From positions 147,512 through 211,511 of the forward strand of contig JAHEHL010000009.1 in NCBI GenBank assembly GCA_024644595.1: 64,000 bases of DNA. The letters run 5' to 3'. Of the stretch, positions 19,819-29,000 are shown piece after piece. Numbering within the stretch: the first letter of the stretch is position 1; every line of letters starts with the position of its first letter. Both the position numbers and the translations under genes were made by a program. The notes under the pieces were generated by a model. It did no database searches and had not been told where the DNA came from. It saw only the letters and a program-made list of their open reading frames with translations. The DNA is from Porticoccaceae bacterium. Lineage in GTDB: Bacteria; Pseudomonadota; Gammaproteobacteria; Pseudomonadales; Porticoccaceae.

Positions 19819-20231
19819 ATCCCGTGCTGACCTGGCTTACCGATCATCAGTACTTTCTGGTCTGGTCGGGCGCCATTTCACTATTCGTCTTTATAGCAAG
19901 CCTGTTGTCTCTGCCATGGCTAGTGGCGCAGATTCCGGATGATTATTTTTTACCTGACAAACGCCAACCGGCAGAGTGGAAAGAGCAACACCCGCTGGTT
20001 CGACTATTGGCATTGGTCGGCAAAAATCTGATTGGATTGGGTTTGATTCTGGCAGGCATTTTGATGCTGTTTTTACCCGGCCAGGGAATCCTGACACTGG
20101 TTATGGGAGCGCTAATGATGGACTATCCGGGCAAGTTTCAACTGGAACGCAAGATTGTTAAAACCCCGGCAGTTCTAAAAGGTCTCAACTGGTTGCGAGC
20201 CAAGGCGAACAAACCACCCCTGATACTCTAG
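19815..20231 (+). CDS. Small membrane protein, PGPGW-like
   Basis: This 138-residue protein has one hydrophobic segment near residues 10-32 and a second around 65-92 that carries LPGQGILTLVMGA, similar to the PGPGW putative transmembrane family. The tail is basic and hydrophilic. It is translationally coupled to ygfZ by a 4-base overlap. Function unknown; no enzyme motif seen. Confidence 0.75.
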   Translation: MNPVLTWLTDHQYFLVWSGAISLFVFIASLLSLPWLVAQIPDDYFLPDKRQPAEWKEQHPLVRLLALVGKNLIGLGLILAGILMLFLPGQGILTLVMGALMMDYPGKFQLERKIVKTPAVLKGLNWLRAKANKPPLIL

Positions 20232-20293
20232 CCAATCGGCAGTCCTGCAAAAAGACTTCAAATCTGAGCCAATCAATATCTGCCAGTCAAAAC

Positions 20294-21691
20294 CTAAGCG
20301 TGGATATGTTGAGCAATATACGACTGTACAGTGGCTTGATCATTATCCAGCACTGTATAGCGCTCTTCCTTATCAAAAAGATCCGCCATATGCTGCGGCA
20401 ACTCGGGATCATTGGGATACCCCGCACACTTCACCGCATCAGGAAACTTCGCAGGGTGTGCAGTGGCCAGAGTAACCATCGGCGTCTCAAGATTGGCGCG
20501 ACAGTGCCGCGCCGCATCCAAACCAATCGCCGTGTGCGGATCCATCAGATAATTGCTCTGCTGATAGACACTGCGAATAATCTCCACCATACCTGCATCA
20601 TCACAGCGATAACTTGAGAACAATTTGCGCGCTTCTTTCAGCGCTGCATCACTGAGATTCATATGTCCCGCTTTGGCATCTTTCATTAACTCTGCGATAG
20701 CAGCACCATCGCGATCATAGAGATCAAACAGCAGACGCTCAAAGTTGCTGGAAATCATAATATCCATACTCGGCGCCAGACTCTGCTCCAGAGGACGGGT
20801 ACTGTGATCATTGTCGCTGATGCAACGATGAAGGATATCGTTTTGATTAGTGGCGATAACCAACTGCTCGATCGGCAAGCCCATTTTGTGTGCCAGATAA
20901 CCGGCAAAAATATCACCAAAATTACCCGTTGGCACTGAGAACGAAACTTTTCGCTGCGGCCCACCCAGCGACAGGGAAGCCCAAAAATAATAGACGATCT
21001 GGGCCATAATTCGCGCCCAGTTAATCGAATTCACTGCAGCCAACTGACGGCCCTCGGGGAGGAATGACTGATCGGCAAAGCTCGCCTTGACCATATTCTG
21101 GCAGTCGTCAAAATTGCCGTGCATGGCAATATTGTGCACATTGTCGGCGAGCACGGTCGTCATCTGTCGGCGCTGCACATCCGATACACGGTTGTATGGG
21201 TGGAGAATAAAGATATCGATATTTTCACAGCGACGGCAACCTTCGATCGCAGCCGAACCGGTATCGCCGGACGTCGCACCCATAATCACGACTTTCTGAC
21301 CACGCTTGGCGAGGATATAGTCGAGCAGATGCCCCAGAAACTGCAAAGCAAAATCTTTAAATGCCAGAGTCGGGCCATGGAACAGCTCCATGATCCATTC
21401 ATTGTGGCCGGTCTGAATCAGCGGCGCGATGCCACCGTGACGGAAAGTTGCATAAGACTTGTCGATCAGCTGCTTGAGATCATCTTCCGGAATCGCACCA
21501 TCAACAAATGGACTGATAATCTTCAGCGCTAACGCCTGATAGGACAGCCCCGCCCAAGACGCAATCTCTTGCTGACTGAACACCGGCAATTCCTGCGGCA
21601 CAAACAGGCCGCCATCCGGAGCCAGTCCGGTAAGCACAACATCTTCGAAATCTTGTGGCTCAACGCCGCCACGGGTACTGATATATTTCAT
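20294..21691 (-). CDS. thrC: Threonine synthase
   Basis: ThrC converts O-phosphohomoserine to threonine. The 465-residue PLP enzyme has its Schiff-base lysine at K112 in GPTLAFKDFALQF and a phosphate-binding loop GATSGDTGSAA. The N-terminus MKYISTRGG matches the longer (class II) bacterial type. It starts immediately after the hom stop codon, so the two are one transcription unit. Confidence 0.96.
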   Translation of the reverse strand: MKYISTRGGVEPQDFEDVVLTGLAPDGGLFVPQELPVFSQQEIASWAGLSYQALALKIISPFVDGAIPEDDLKQLIDKSYATFRHGGIAPLIQTGHNEWIMELFHGPTLAFKDFALQFLGHLLDYILAKRGQKVVIMGATSGDTGSAAIEGCRRCENIDIFILHPYNRVSDVQRRQMTTVLADNVHNIAMHGNFDDCQNMVKASFADQSFLPEGRQLAAVNSINWARIMAQIVYYFWASLSLGGPQRKVSFSVPTGNFGDIFAGYLAHKMGLPIEQLVIATNQNDILHRCISDNDHSTRPLEQSLAPSMDIMISSNFERLLFDLYDRDGAAIAELMKDAKAGHMNLSDAALKEARKLFSSYRCDDAGMVEIIRSVYQQSNYLMDPHTAIGLDAARHCRANLETPMVTLATAHPAKFPDAVKCAGYPNDPELPQHMADLFDKEERYTVLDNDQATVQSYIAQHIHA

Positions 21692-22999
21692 TTACTGATC
21701 CAAGTGTTCGACACGAATAAAGGTCACCGAATCCCGCACAGTGTCCAGGGCTTCGATGCCTTCGACTGCCGCGTCCAGCGCAGACTCACGCGTGACACTA
21801 GTGAGAATAATAACATTCACATACTCTTCCGTGGCCGGTTGTTCACGCTGAATAATCGCTTCGATACTGATGCTAGCATCAGCCATAATGCGGGTAATAT
21901 TGGACAACACCCCTGGCTTGTCGAGTGCAGAAAAACGCATATAGAAGCTGGTTTCAATCTCTTGAATATCCAAAATTCGGCGTGGCTCTATCGCAGCGGT
22001 AGGCACGCCCAGAGCCGGAACCCAACTCTGGGGATCACTGTGCATGGCACGTGCGACATCGACAATATCAGCTACCACTGACGACGCAGTAGGCGCAGCA
22101 CCGGCGCCCGGACCATAAAACAGAGTGGTGCCAACAGCATCGGCACTGACCATCACAGCATTTAAAACACCATCGACTGCAGCTATCAGAGAGCCCTCCG
22201 GGACCAGTGTCGGGTGCACACGAATTTCGACGCCCTCTTCGCTCTGGCGGGCAATGCCCAGATGCTTAATGGCATAGCCAAGCTCACGGGCATAGGCGAC
22301 ATCTTGCGGATGCAATTGAGTAATGCCATCGGTGAAAACGGTTTTGGTATCGAGCGGAATTGAGAAAGCCAGTGAAGCCAGAATAACCAGTTTATGGGCC
22401 GCATCGATACCTTCAACATCAAACGTCGGGTCGGCTTCAGCGTAACCTTTTTGCTGCGCTTCGATGAGCACATCGGCAAATTCACGGGCCTTACTGTCCA
22501 TTTCGGAGAGAATAAAATTGGTCGTGCCATTGATAATACCGGCCAGCCAATTGACCCGGTTGCCGGCAAGGCCTTCGCGTAACCCTTTAATAATCGGAAT
22601 ACCGCCGGCCACAGCAGCTTCATAAGCAACAATCAAATTGCGCTGCTCGGCAAAGGCAAAGATCTCCATCCCGTGCTCGGCAATCAGTGCCTTGTTAGCA
22701 GTGACCACATGCTTGCCATTTTCCAACGCGGTCATAACCAGATCGCGAGCGACCGTGGTGCCACCAATCAGCTCGACAACAATATCAATATCAGGATTTT
22801 TCGCGACATCAAAAATATCTCTCGAAACCTGCACAGACGAGGTATCGCAATCAGGATTATCGCGACGAGCACCAACCTGGGAAACGATAATTTCGCAGTT
22901 GGCACGAGGATTGATTAACTGGGCATTGCGCTGTAACAGATTGAGCGTGCCTGAGCCGACTGTGCCCAGACCACAGATACCAATATTGACCGATTTCAA
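21692..22999 (-). CDS. hom: Homoserine dehydrogenase
   Basis: Reduces aspartate semialdehyde to homoserine for threonine and methionine. The TTG at 22999 is preferred: GGGGAAA lies just upstream and the product, 435 residues beginning LKSVNIGICGLGTVGSG, matches the family start; an ATG at 23071 would add 24 unrelated residues. The N-terminal Rossmann motif, the central catalytic domain (EADPTFDVEGIDAAHK) and a C-terminal ACT domain (LDKPGVLSNI) are present; the ACT domain usually gives threonine feedback inhibition. Confidence 0.95.
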   Translation of the reverse strand: MKSVNIGICGLGTVGSGTLNLLQRNAQLINPRANCEIIVSQVGARRDNPDCDTSSVQVSRDIFDVAKNPDIDIVVELIGGTTVARDLVMTALENGKHVVTANKALIAEHGMEIFAFAEQRNLIVAYEAAVAGGIPIIKGLREGLAGNRVNWLAGIINGTTNFILSEMDSKAREFADVLIEAQQKGYAEADPTFDVEGIDAAHKLVILASLAFSIPLDTKTVFTDGITQLHPQDVAYARELGYAIKHLGIARQSEEGVEIRVHPTLVPEGSLIAAVDGVLNAVMVSADAVGTTLFYGPGAGAAPTASSVVADIVDVARAMHSDPQSWVPALGVPTAAIEPRRILDIQEIETSFYMRFSALDKPGVLSNITRIMADASISIEAIIQREQPATEEYVNVIILTSVTRESALDAAVEGIEALDTVRDSVTFIRVEHLDQ

Positions 23000-23119
23000 G
23001 GTATTTCCCCGAACAAAATATGTGTAAATAAAAGGACGAGCAACAGTAAATGTCAGACTCCGCACTGTCAATGCAGAGTGCGCCTATTATTACTGTCTAA
23101 AAGAGGTTTAACCTTGCGA

Positions 23120-23872
23120 TCAATTAATCTTCGCAGTTAAACCAAATATTTCCGCAAAGTCGGCCGCGGGACGATATCCGGGAATCATGGTTCCATCCAT
23201 CAAAACGATCGCCGGTGTACCATTGACCCCAACCTTGGCGCCGAGTCGATAGTGCTCCGCAACCGGGTTGCCGGCACAGACATTGGTCGGCAACCTGCTT
23301 CCATTCTTCAAATCAGTCAACGCCTGCTGAGGTGTGTCAGAACACCAAGCGGTGGCGATTTTATTGTAGGCCTCGGAATTAATCCCGGCACGCGGATAAG
23401 CAAGATAACGCACTTCGATACCCATGGCATTTAACTCTGGTACTTCGCTGTGGAGCTTGCGGCAATAGCCACAGTCGACATCAGTGAACACGTTAATAAT
23501 TGCTTTGGTCTGCCCGGCAGGCTTAAAAATAATCATGTCGTCGGTTCTGCGCGCAGCAAAAAGATCGCGACGCATTGCGACGAGACCCAATTCACGCACA
23601 TCGACAAACTGATTATTCACAATTTTGAAAAGGTTGCCGTCGAAGAGGTGATTGCCATCTTCAGAGACATACAGCAGTGGACCCGCCTCGACCTGCACCA
23701 TAAAAAATCCAGGCAACGCAGCATCTCCAACTATCTCGAAGTTAAGATCAGGACGCGCCGAGGCAAGCTTGGCAATAATGTCGCGTTCACTTGCAGCCAG
23801 AGACCACTGGCTAAATAAAATCGCAGCGAAAAAGACCACTAGCATGCTGTATCTGGATCTGTAGTTAATCAT
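23120..23872 (-). CDS. dsbC: Thiol:disulfide interchange protein DsbC
   Basis: A periplasmic disulfide isomerase. The ATG at 23872 gives 250 residues with a signal peptide ending near residue 27 (QWSLA-AS); an ATG at 23947 would overlap the PII gene upstream and spoil the signal. The active site CGYC is at 134-137 in the thioredoxin-like domain, after the N-terminal dimerisation domain. Two further cysteines (in ATAWCSD and TNVCAGN) fit the structural disulfide of DsbC. dsbC-hom-thrC is the Pseudomonas order. Confidence 0.94.
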   Translation of the reverse strand: MINYRSRYSMLVVFFAAILFSQWSLAASERDIIAKLASARPDLNFEIVGDAALPGFFMVQVEAGPLLYVSEDGNHLFDGNLFKIVNNQFVDVRELGLVAMRRDLFAARRTDDMIIFKPAGQTKAIINVFTDVDCGYCRKLHSEVPELNAMGIEVRYLAYPRAGINSEAYNKIATAWCSDTPQQALTDLKNGSRLPTNVCAGNPVAEHYRLGAKVGVNGTPAIVLMDGTMIPGYRPAADFAEIFGLTAKIN

Positions 23873-23921
23873 ACCGACTAAACATCCCTGCTGATTTGAA
23901 TTGTCCGATATAACTCTCAGC

Positions 23922-24308
<387 letters not shown>

Positions 24309-24346
24309 TCAGGCAAAAATTGCATCCACACTTGATACCGCGAAGA

Positions 24347-24375
24347 CAAAAAAAACCGGGGCCAAAAGGCCCCGG
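24347..24375 (-). terminator. Rho-independent terminator of amtB
   Basis: An 8-base perfect stem (ccggggcc at 24356-24363, ggccccgg at 24368-24375) with a four-base loop. On the minus strand it is followed by eight T bases (complement of 24348-24355). It lies about 75 bases beyond the amtB stop and before the second PII gene. Confidence 0.93.
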
Positions 24376-24434
24376 GTCAAAGGTCAAACCAGGATACTAA
24401 CTAACAAGATGCTTGCTGATTAGTTACTACCTGA

Positions 24435-24444
24435 GGGGGGGGGG
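24435..24444. repeat. Run of ten G bases after amtB
   Basis: A homopolymer of ten G on the plus strand (ten C in the amtB transcript), 6 bases past the amtB stop codon. It is prone to slippage in replication or sequencing. It is outside the coding frame. Confidence 0.95.
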
Positions 24445-24450
24445 TAAACC

Positions 24451-25704
24451 TTACTTGCCTGCAGAAAACTCAGGGTAAGCTTCGATACCACACTCGGCGA
24501 TATCACAGCCTTCAAACTCTTGCTCATCGCTGATGCGAATACCCATAAGCGCTTTCAGCACAGACCAGACGATAATGCTGGTTACAAAGGTCCAGGCGAA
24601 GATCACAGCAATACCCGTGAGCTGACCGACCAATGTCACACTCTCGTTGCCAGACAGACATACTGCCAACAGACCCCAAATACCCACAACACCGTGGACA
24701 GAGATAGCACCGACGGGATCATCAATTTTCAAAGAATCCATAAAGCGCACCGAAAGCACAACAATCAGGCCACCAACAGCGCCAACAGCAGTTGCAGCGC
24801 CACCGGTCCAGGCCAGAGGCTCAGCAGTAATGGCTACCAGACCCGCCAGCGCACCATTGACCGCCATGGTCAAATCAGCCTTGCCGTACAACAACTGTGC
24901 CAGCACCAGAGCGGCAATCAAGCCACCAGACGCAGCGGCATTGGTATTGACGAAGACATCGGAGACAGCATTGGCTTCCGCGATATTAGACACCATCAAC
25001 TCGGAGCCGCCATTGAAACCGAACCAGCCCATCCACAAGATGAACATACCGATAGCAGCCAGGGGCATATTGGCACCGGGAATCGCATTGACTCTGCCAT
25101 CTGCGGAGTACTTGCCTTTACGAGCACCCAGCAGCAATACGCCTGCCAGTGCCGCAGTAGCACCACACAAATGCACGACACCTGAGCCTGCAAAATCCTG
25201 GAACCCAGCAGCATCAAGGAAGCCACCGCCCCACTTCCACATACCCTGCATCGGATAAATGAAACCAGTCATTACCACAGCAAAGGCGAGGAAAGCCCAG
25301 AGTTTCATGCGCTCAGCAACCGCACCAGAGACAATCGACATCGCGGTAGCGACGAACACAACCTGGAAGAAAAAGTCTGAGGCACCTGAATAGTAGGTCT
25401 CACCATTGCTGGCGAGCACTTCTTCAGGTGTAGCATTGCCAATAATATTGCCAAACCAGACATCCGGCAGGAATCCGCCTGCGGTTCCGCCGTACATAAT
25501 CGCGTAACCCATCACCATGTACATACAGCAAGAGATGGCGAACAGCGCAACATTTTTGGTGAGAATTTCAGTGGTGTTTTTAGAGCGGACCAGACCGGCT
25601 TCAAGCATCGAAAAGCCAGCTGCCATCCACATAACCAACACACCAGACATCAAAAAATAAAAGGTGTCCAGTGCGTATTTGATTTCAATAATATCAGAGT
25701 TCAT
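24451..25704 (-). CDS. amtB: Ammonium transporter AmtB
   Basis: A 417-residue inner-membrane ammonium channel with about eleven membrane helices. Conserved Amt signatures are seen, including FAGSGVVHLCGATAALAG with the pore histidine and a second conserved His in ISVHGVVGIWG. The N-terminus begins without an obvious cleavable signal peptide, unlike E. coli AmtB. It follows glnK by 14 bases, the classic pair in which trimeric PII plugs the channel when nitrogen is plentiful. Confidence 0.96.
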   Translation of the reverse strand: MNSDIIEIKYALDTFYFLMSGVLVMWMAAGFSMLEAGLVRSKNTTEILTKNVALFAISCCMYMVMGYAIMYGGTAGGFLPDVWFGNIIGNATPEEVLASNGETYYSGASDFFFQVVFVATAMSIVSGAVAERMKLWAFLAFAVVMTGFIYPMQGMWKWGGGFLDAAGFQDFAGSGVVHLCGATAALAGVLLLGARKGKYSADGRVNAIPGANMPLAAIGMFILWMGWFGFNGGSELMVSNIAEANAVSDVFVNTNAAASGGLIAALVLAQLLYGKADLTMAVNGALAGLVAITAEPLAWTGGAATAVGAVGGLIVVLSVRFMDSLKIDDPVGAISVHGVVGIWGLLAVCLSGNESVTLVGQLTGIAVIFAWTFVTSIIVWSVLKALMGIRISDEQEFEGCDIAECGIEAYPEFSAGK

Positions 25705-25718
25705 TTTGTCAGCTCCTG

Positions 25719-26120
<402 letters not shown>

Positions 26121-26768
26121 TTAAAGCGACTTGGAGATTGTTAAAACAAACTCGTTATCGGCAAACAGGCCACCGCTTTCAGACGAGTCGATCCAGCTCA
26201 GATCAAAACCGAGGCCAGCCGCTTCAGTGCTCAGCGAGATAGAGTAGTCGTCTGCTTCATTGGCCGGGTCATCGGCGCTCATGGTTCCGTAGTGGAAGCC
26301 GAGGCTGAAATCTTCATTCAGCTCCACGCCATAATCCAGATAGATATAGGTGCTTGAACCTGTCGAGGCGTAGTAATCATCCGAGTAGGCAAAGCCCAAT
26401 GTTGCATCAGAGTACGAAAGGCTGCCGTAAATCTCTTCAAATTCTTCAGAGCTTGGACCCTGCGGGTAACCGTAGAACAGGTAACCAATATCGTAGCTCA
26501 CTTCATCAGAGATCGAACCACCGTAACCGGCGTAGTAATCGAGCTCCAAGCCGCCACTGAAATCGATGCTTGAAGCCCAGGTTCCGACATAAAAACCATT
26601 TTCAAACGCAACATCGAATCCACCTGACAGCGCTTCACCACCAGACTGGTCGATACCACGGAAAAAATAATTAGAACTCAGAGCAACATTTCCTGAGACC
26701 TCCGCAGCTATCGCACTGGCGCCAGTCATCATGGTTGCGGCAAAGATTACGGTTTTTAATGCTTTCAT
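26121..26768 (-). CDS. TorF family putative porin
   Basis: A 215-residue outer-membrane protein counted from the ATG at 26768, which has GGGAGA upstream. A signal peptide ends near residue 22 (SAIA-AE). The mature part begins with the family pattern GNVALSSNYFFRGIDQS and consists of alternating beta strands rich in Tyr, Gly, Asp and Ser, ending in the hydrophobic-aromatic SKSL type terminus. The family (TorF, Gcw_chp) is of uncertain substrate. Location in one unit with glnK-amtB behind a sigma-54 promoter points to a role in nitrogen uptake across the outer membrane. Confidence 0.88.
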   Translation of the reverse strand: MKALKTVIFAATMMTGASAIAAEVSGNVALSSNYFFRGIDQSGGEALSGGFDVAFENGFYVGTWASSIDFSGGLELDYYAGYGGSISDEVSYDIGYLFYGYPQGPSSEEFEEIYGSLSYSDATLGFAYSDDYYASTGSSTYIYLDYGVELNEDFSLGFHYGTMSADDPANEADDYSISLSTEAAGLGFDLSWIDSSESGGLFADNEFVLTISKSL

Positions 26769-26864
26769 AGGTATATCTCCCAAGATATAAAGTAATAAAA
26801 ATTAGTTAAGTCAGTCAGCAGTGTAAGCAGGTCAATCAATTTGTTGATGCTTCGAAGAGGTCAA

Positions 26865-26880
26865 TGCACGTAGCGTGCCA
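26865..26880 (-). promoter_or_regulatory. Sigma-54 promoter for torF-glnK-amtB
   Basis: The minus strand reads TGGCACGCTACGTGCA, one mismatch from the known RpoN consensus TGGCACG-N4-TTGCA, with the required GG-N10-GC spacing. Transcription would start near 26854, giving a leader of about 85 bases before the porin start. This fits control by NtrC under nitrogen limitation. Confidence 0.82.
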
Positions 26881-26974
26881 ACAATTTTTTGCAGGTAATT
26901 TATGGCCACTTCGTGGAAAATAATGCAATAACGCTCCAAAATAGTGCGCAAACTCAACCCTCGATCCAGGTTGG

Positions 26975-26991
26975 CGCACCAAGTTGGATAA
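26975..26991. promoter_or_regulatory. Possible NtrC binding site
   Basis: CGCACCAAGTTGGATAA resembles the NtrC dyad TGCACCA-N3-TGGTGCA: the left half GCACCA is perfect and the right half keeps only TGG. It lies about 130 bases upstream of the predicted sigma-54 start, a typical enhancer distance. Weak on its own, supported by position. Confidence 0.4.
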
Positions 26992-27103
26992 CTTTGCCGA
27001 GCAGTTAGAGAACCAGCCCACATTTCTGCAAATGGATGGGGTATGACGGCGCAATTTGCTAAACTGCGGTCCAAGCATCGAATACCAGACAGGAGCCCCA
27101 ACC

Positions 27104-27361
27104 GTGAATCAGGACAATATCGTCAACCAGTTTTTTAAACAGTTTAATCAGGCCTTTGTGCCCGGCGTCCAGACACTGGGCGATGAAGTTCAGACACAGA
27201 TGCGCACCGCCATGGCCAGCGCATTTCAGAAAATGGACCTAGTTACTCGGGAAGAATTCGATATTCAACAGGCCGTGCTGCAGCGTTCTCGAGAAAAACT
27301 CGACGCGCTTGAACAGCAAGTCAGCGAACTTGAAGCCAGCATCAAGCAACTCAGCGCATAA
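27104..27361 (+). CDS. ubiK: Ubiquinone biosynthesis accessory factor UbiK
   Basis: An 85-residue coiled-coil protein of the BMFP/YqiC family that helps ubiquinone synthesis enzymes work together with UbiJ. The start is the GTG at 27104 with AGGAG 8 bases upstream, since the frame before it gives non-family residues. The N-terminal helix (IVNQFFKQFNQAF) and the C-terminal coiled coil (EKLDALEQQVSELEASI) are typical. ubiK next to yifB and glnK is also the Pseudomonas order. Confidence 0.9.
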   Translation: MNQDNIVNQFFKQFNQAFVPGVQTLGDEVQTQMRTAMASAFQKMDLVTREEFDIQQAVLQRSREKLDALEQQVSELEASIKQLSA

Positions 27362-27423
27362 AAAAACTAACTGCCCAAAAACTGTTCTGGGCTAGCTCTT
27401 AATCGCATACAGGGAGGTATGTT

Positions 27424-28944
27424 ATGTCACTCGCGGTGGTCAACACTCGGGCAAAACTGGGTATCAATGCACCGCGCGTCTCGATCGAGGTTCATCTCTC
27501 CAATGGCCTGCCGAGTGTTCATATTGTCGGGCTGCCGGAAACCTCTGTTAAAGAAAGCAAAGACCGCGTGCGCAGCGCAATAATCAACTCACACTTCGAC
27601 TTTCCTGCACGCCGCATCACCATCAATCTGGCGCCCGCCGAACTCCCCAAGGAAGGCAGTCGCTTCGATCTCGCCATCGCCGTTGCCATTCTCGCCGCCT
27701 CCGGGCAAGTGCCCAGCGACAAACTCGATGATTATGAATTTATCGGAGAGCTCGCCCTCTCGGGAGAAACTCGCGGTGTCGATGCCATCCTGCCCGCCGC
27801 ACTCGGCTGTCGACACAGCGGCAAAAAACTTATTATCAGTCGCGACAACGCCGACGAAGCGGCCCAGGTAGAAAACCTCGACATACTGCCCTGCACTCAC
27901 CTGCTGCAACTCTCGGCCCATCTGCTGCAACAAGAACCTCTGCAACCCTGGACTGGCGTATTGCCCAATGTTGACGAGAGCCAGCTGCCGAACGACGCCG
28001 AACTCAATCAAGTCATCGGCCAACACCACGCCAAACGGGCACTGGAGATTGCCGCAAGCGGCGGTCACAACCTCCTGTTTTACGGCCCACCGGGCACCGG
28101 CAAAACCATGCTCGCCAGTCGTCTTCCGGGAATCCTTCCGCCCCTCGACAATCAACAGGCGCTGGAAGTTGCTTCAATTTACTCCGTGGCCGGCAAGGGC
28201 CTGCGCACCCCAATCTGGTCGCGACCGTTTCGCTCGCCCCATCACACCGCCTCGTCCACCGCATTGGTAGGCGGTGGCAGCAACCCCAAACCAGGAGAGA
28301 TCTCACTGGCCCATCAGGGGGTACTGTTCCTCGATGAACTGCCGGAATTTCCGCGCAGCGTACTGGAAGTCTTGAGAGAGCCTCTCGAATCCGGCGAGAT
28401 CAATATCTCCAGAGTCGCAGCACAGGTCTGCTACCCCGCCAACTTTCAACTGGTCGCCGCTATGAACCCCTGCCCCTGCGGCTATCTCGGCAGCTCACGC
28501 TGTCGCTGCACCCCCGACCAGATCAACCGTTACCGCAGCAAAATTTCCGGGCCGCTGCTCGATCGTATCGACCTGCAAGTACAGGTTTCCGCTATCGACA
28601 ACCAACAGCTGTTAAATCAGGACCAACAAACCACAGGAGAAAGCAACCAGCAGATACAACAGCGCATCTGCGAAGCCCGTGAACGTCAGCTCAGCAGACA
28701 GGGTAAAACCAATAGTCAGCTAAGCAGCGAAGAATTAAAAACTATCTGCCCGCTGAGCAGCGAACAGCGCCACTTGATGGATCACGCTATCAATCGCTTT
28801 GGCCTTTCAACACGAGGCTTTTACCGAGTGTTGCGCGTGGCACGCAGTATTGCCGACCTGGCCACCCGCGACAGGGTCAGCAGCGAAGATTATCAGGAAG
28901 CGTTGAGCTATCGCCTGGCGGCTGACAATAGCGACTCGGTTTAA
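27424..28944 (+). CDS. YifB/ComM family Mg-chelatase-like AAA+ ATPase
   Basis: A 506-residue protein: N-terminal Lon-protease-like domain with no clear catalytic site (1-170), AAA+ domain with Walker A GPPGTGKT at 221-228, a cysteine-rich loop NPCPCGYLGSSRCRC near 355-370, and the C-terminal Mg_chelatase_C domain. ComM, the studied member, is a hexameric helicase that drives branch migration in natural transformation, but homologues occur widely in non-competent bacteria. Start ATG with GGGAGG upstream. Confidence 0.93.
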   Translation: MSLAVVNTRAKLGINAPRVSIEVHLSNGLPSVHIVGLPETSVKESKDRVRSAIINSHFDFPARRITINLAPAELPKEGSRFDLAIAVAILAASGQVPSDKLDDYEFIGELALSGETRGVDAILPAALGCRHSGKKLIISRDNADEAAQVENLDILPCTHLLQLSAHLLQQEPLQPWTGVLPNVDESQLPNDAELNQVIGQHHAKRALEIAASGGHNLLFYGPPGTGKTMLASRLPGILPPLDNQQALEVASIYSVAGKGLRTPIWSRPFRSPHHTASSTALVGGGSNPKPGEISLAHQGVLFLDELPEFPRSVLEVLREPLESGEINISRVAAQVCYPANFQLVAAMNPCPCGYLGSSRCRCTPDQINRYRSKISGPLLDRIDLQVQVSAIDNQQLLNQDQQTTGESNQQIQQRICEARERQLSRQGKTNSQLSSEELKTICPLSSEQRHLMDHAINRFGLSTRGFYRVLRVARSIADLATRDRVSSEDYQEALSYRLAADNSDSV

Positions 28945-29000
28945 CGGTCGTTCCCGGAGATGGCCGACTTTGACTGCACAGCAACCAGTCGGCAAGCCAG

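Larger units (their letters stand above)
26769..27103. other. 335-base divergent intergenic region torF-type/ubiK
   Basis: No gene is supported here; minus-strand frames within it lack ribosome sites and family character. It holds the sigma-54 promoter for the torF-glnK-amtB unit, a possible NtrC site upstream of that, and presumably the ubiK promoter, for which I see no clear boxes. Confidence 0.7.

Noticed and set aside
24520-25258. Long plus-strand frames antisense to amtB (221 and 203 codons)
   Set aside because: These are opposite-strand shadows of a GC-skewed coding gene, with no family similarity, and amtB is certain.
26832-27101. Minus-strand frames of 80-90 codons in the torF-ubiK gap
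   Set aside because: Composition is unlike neighbours, no ribosome site, and they overlap the sigma-54 promoter.
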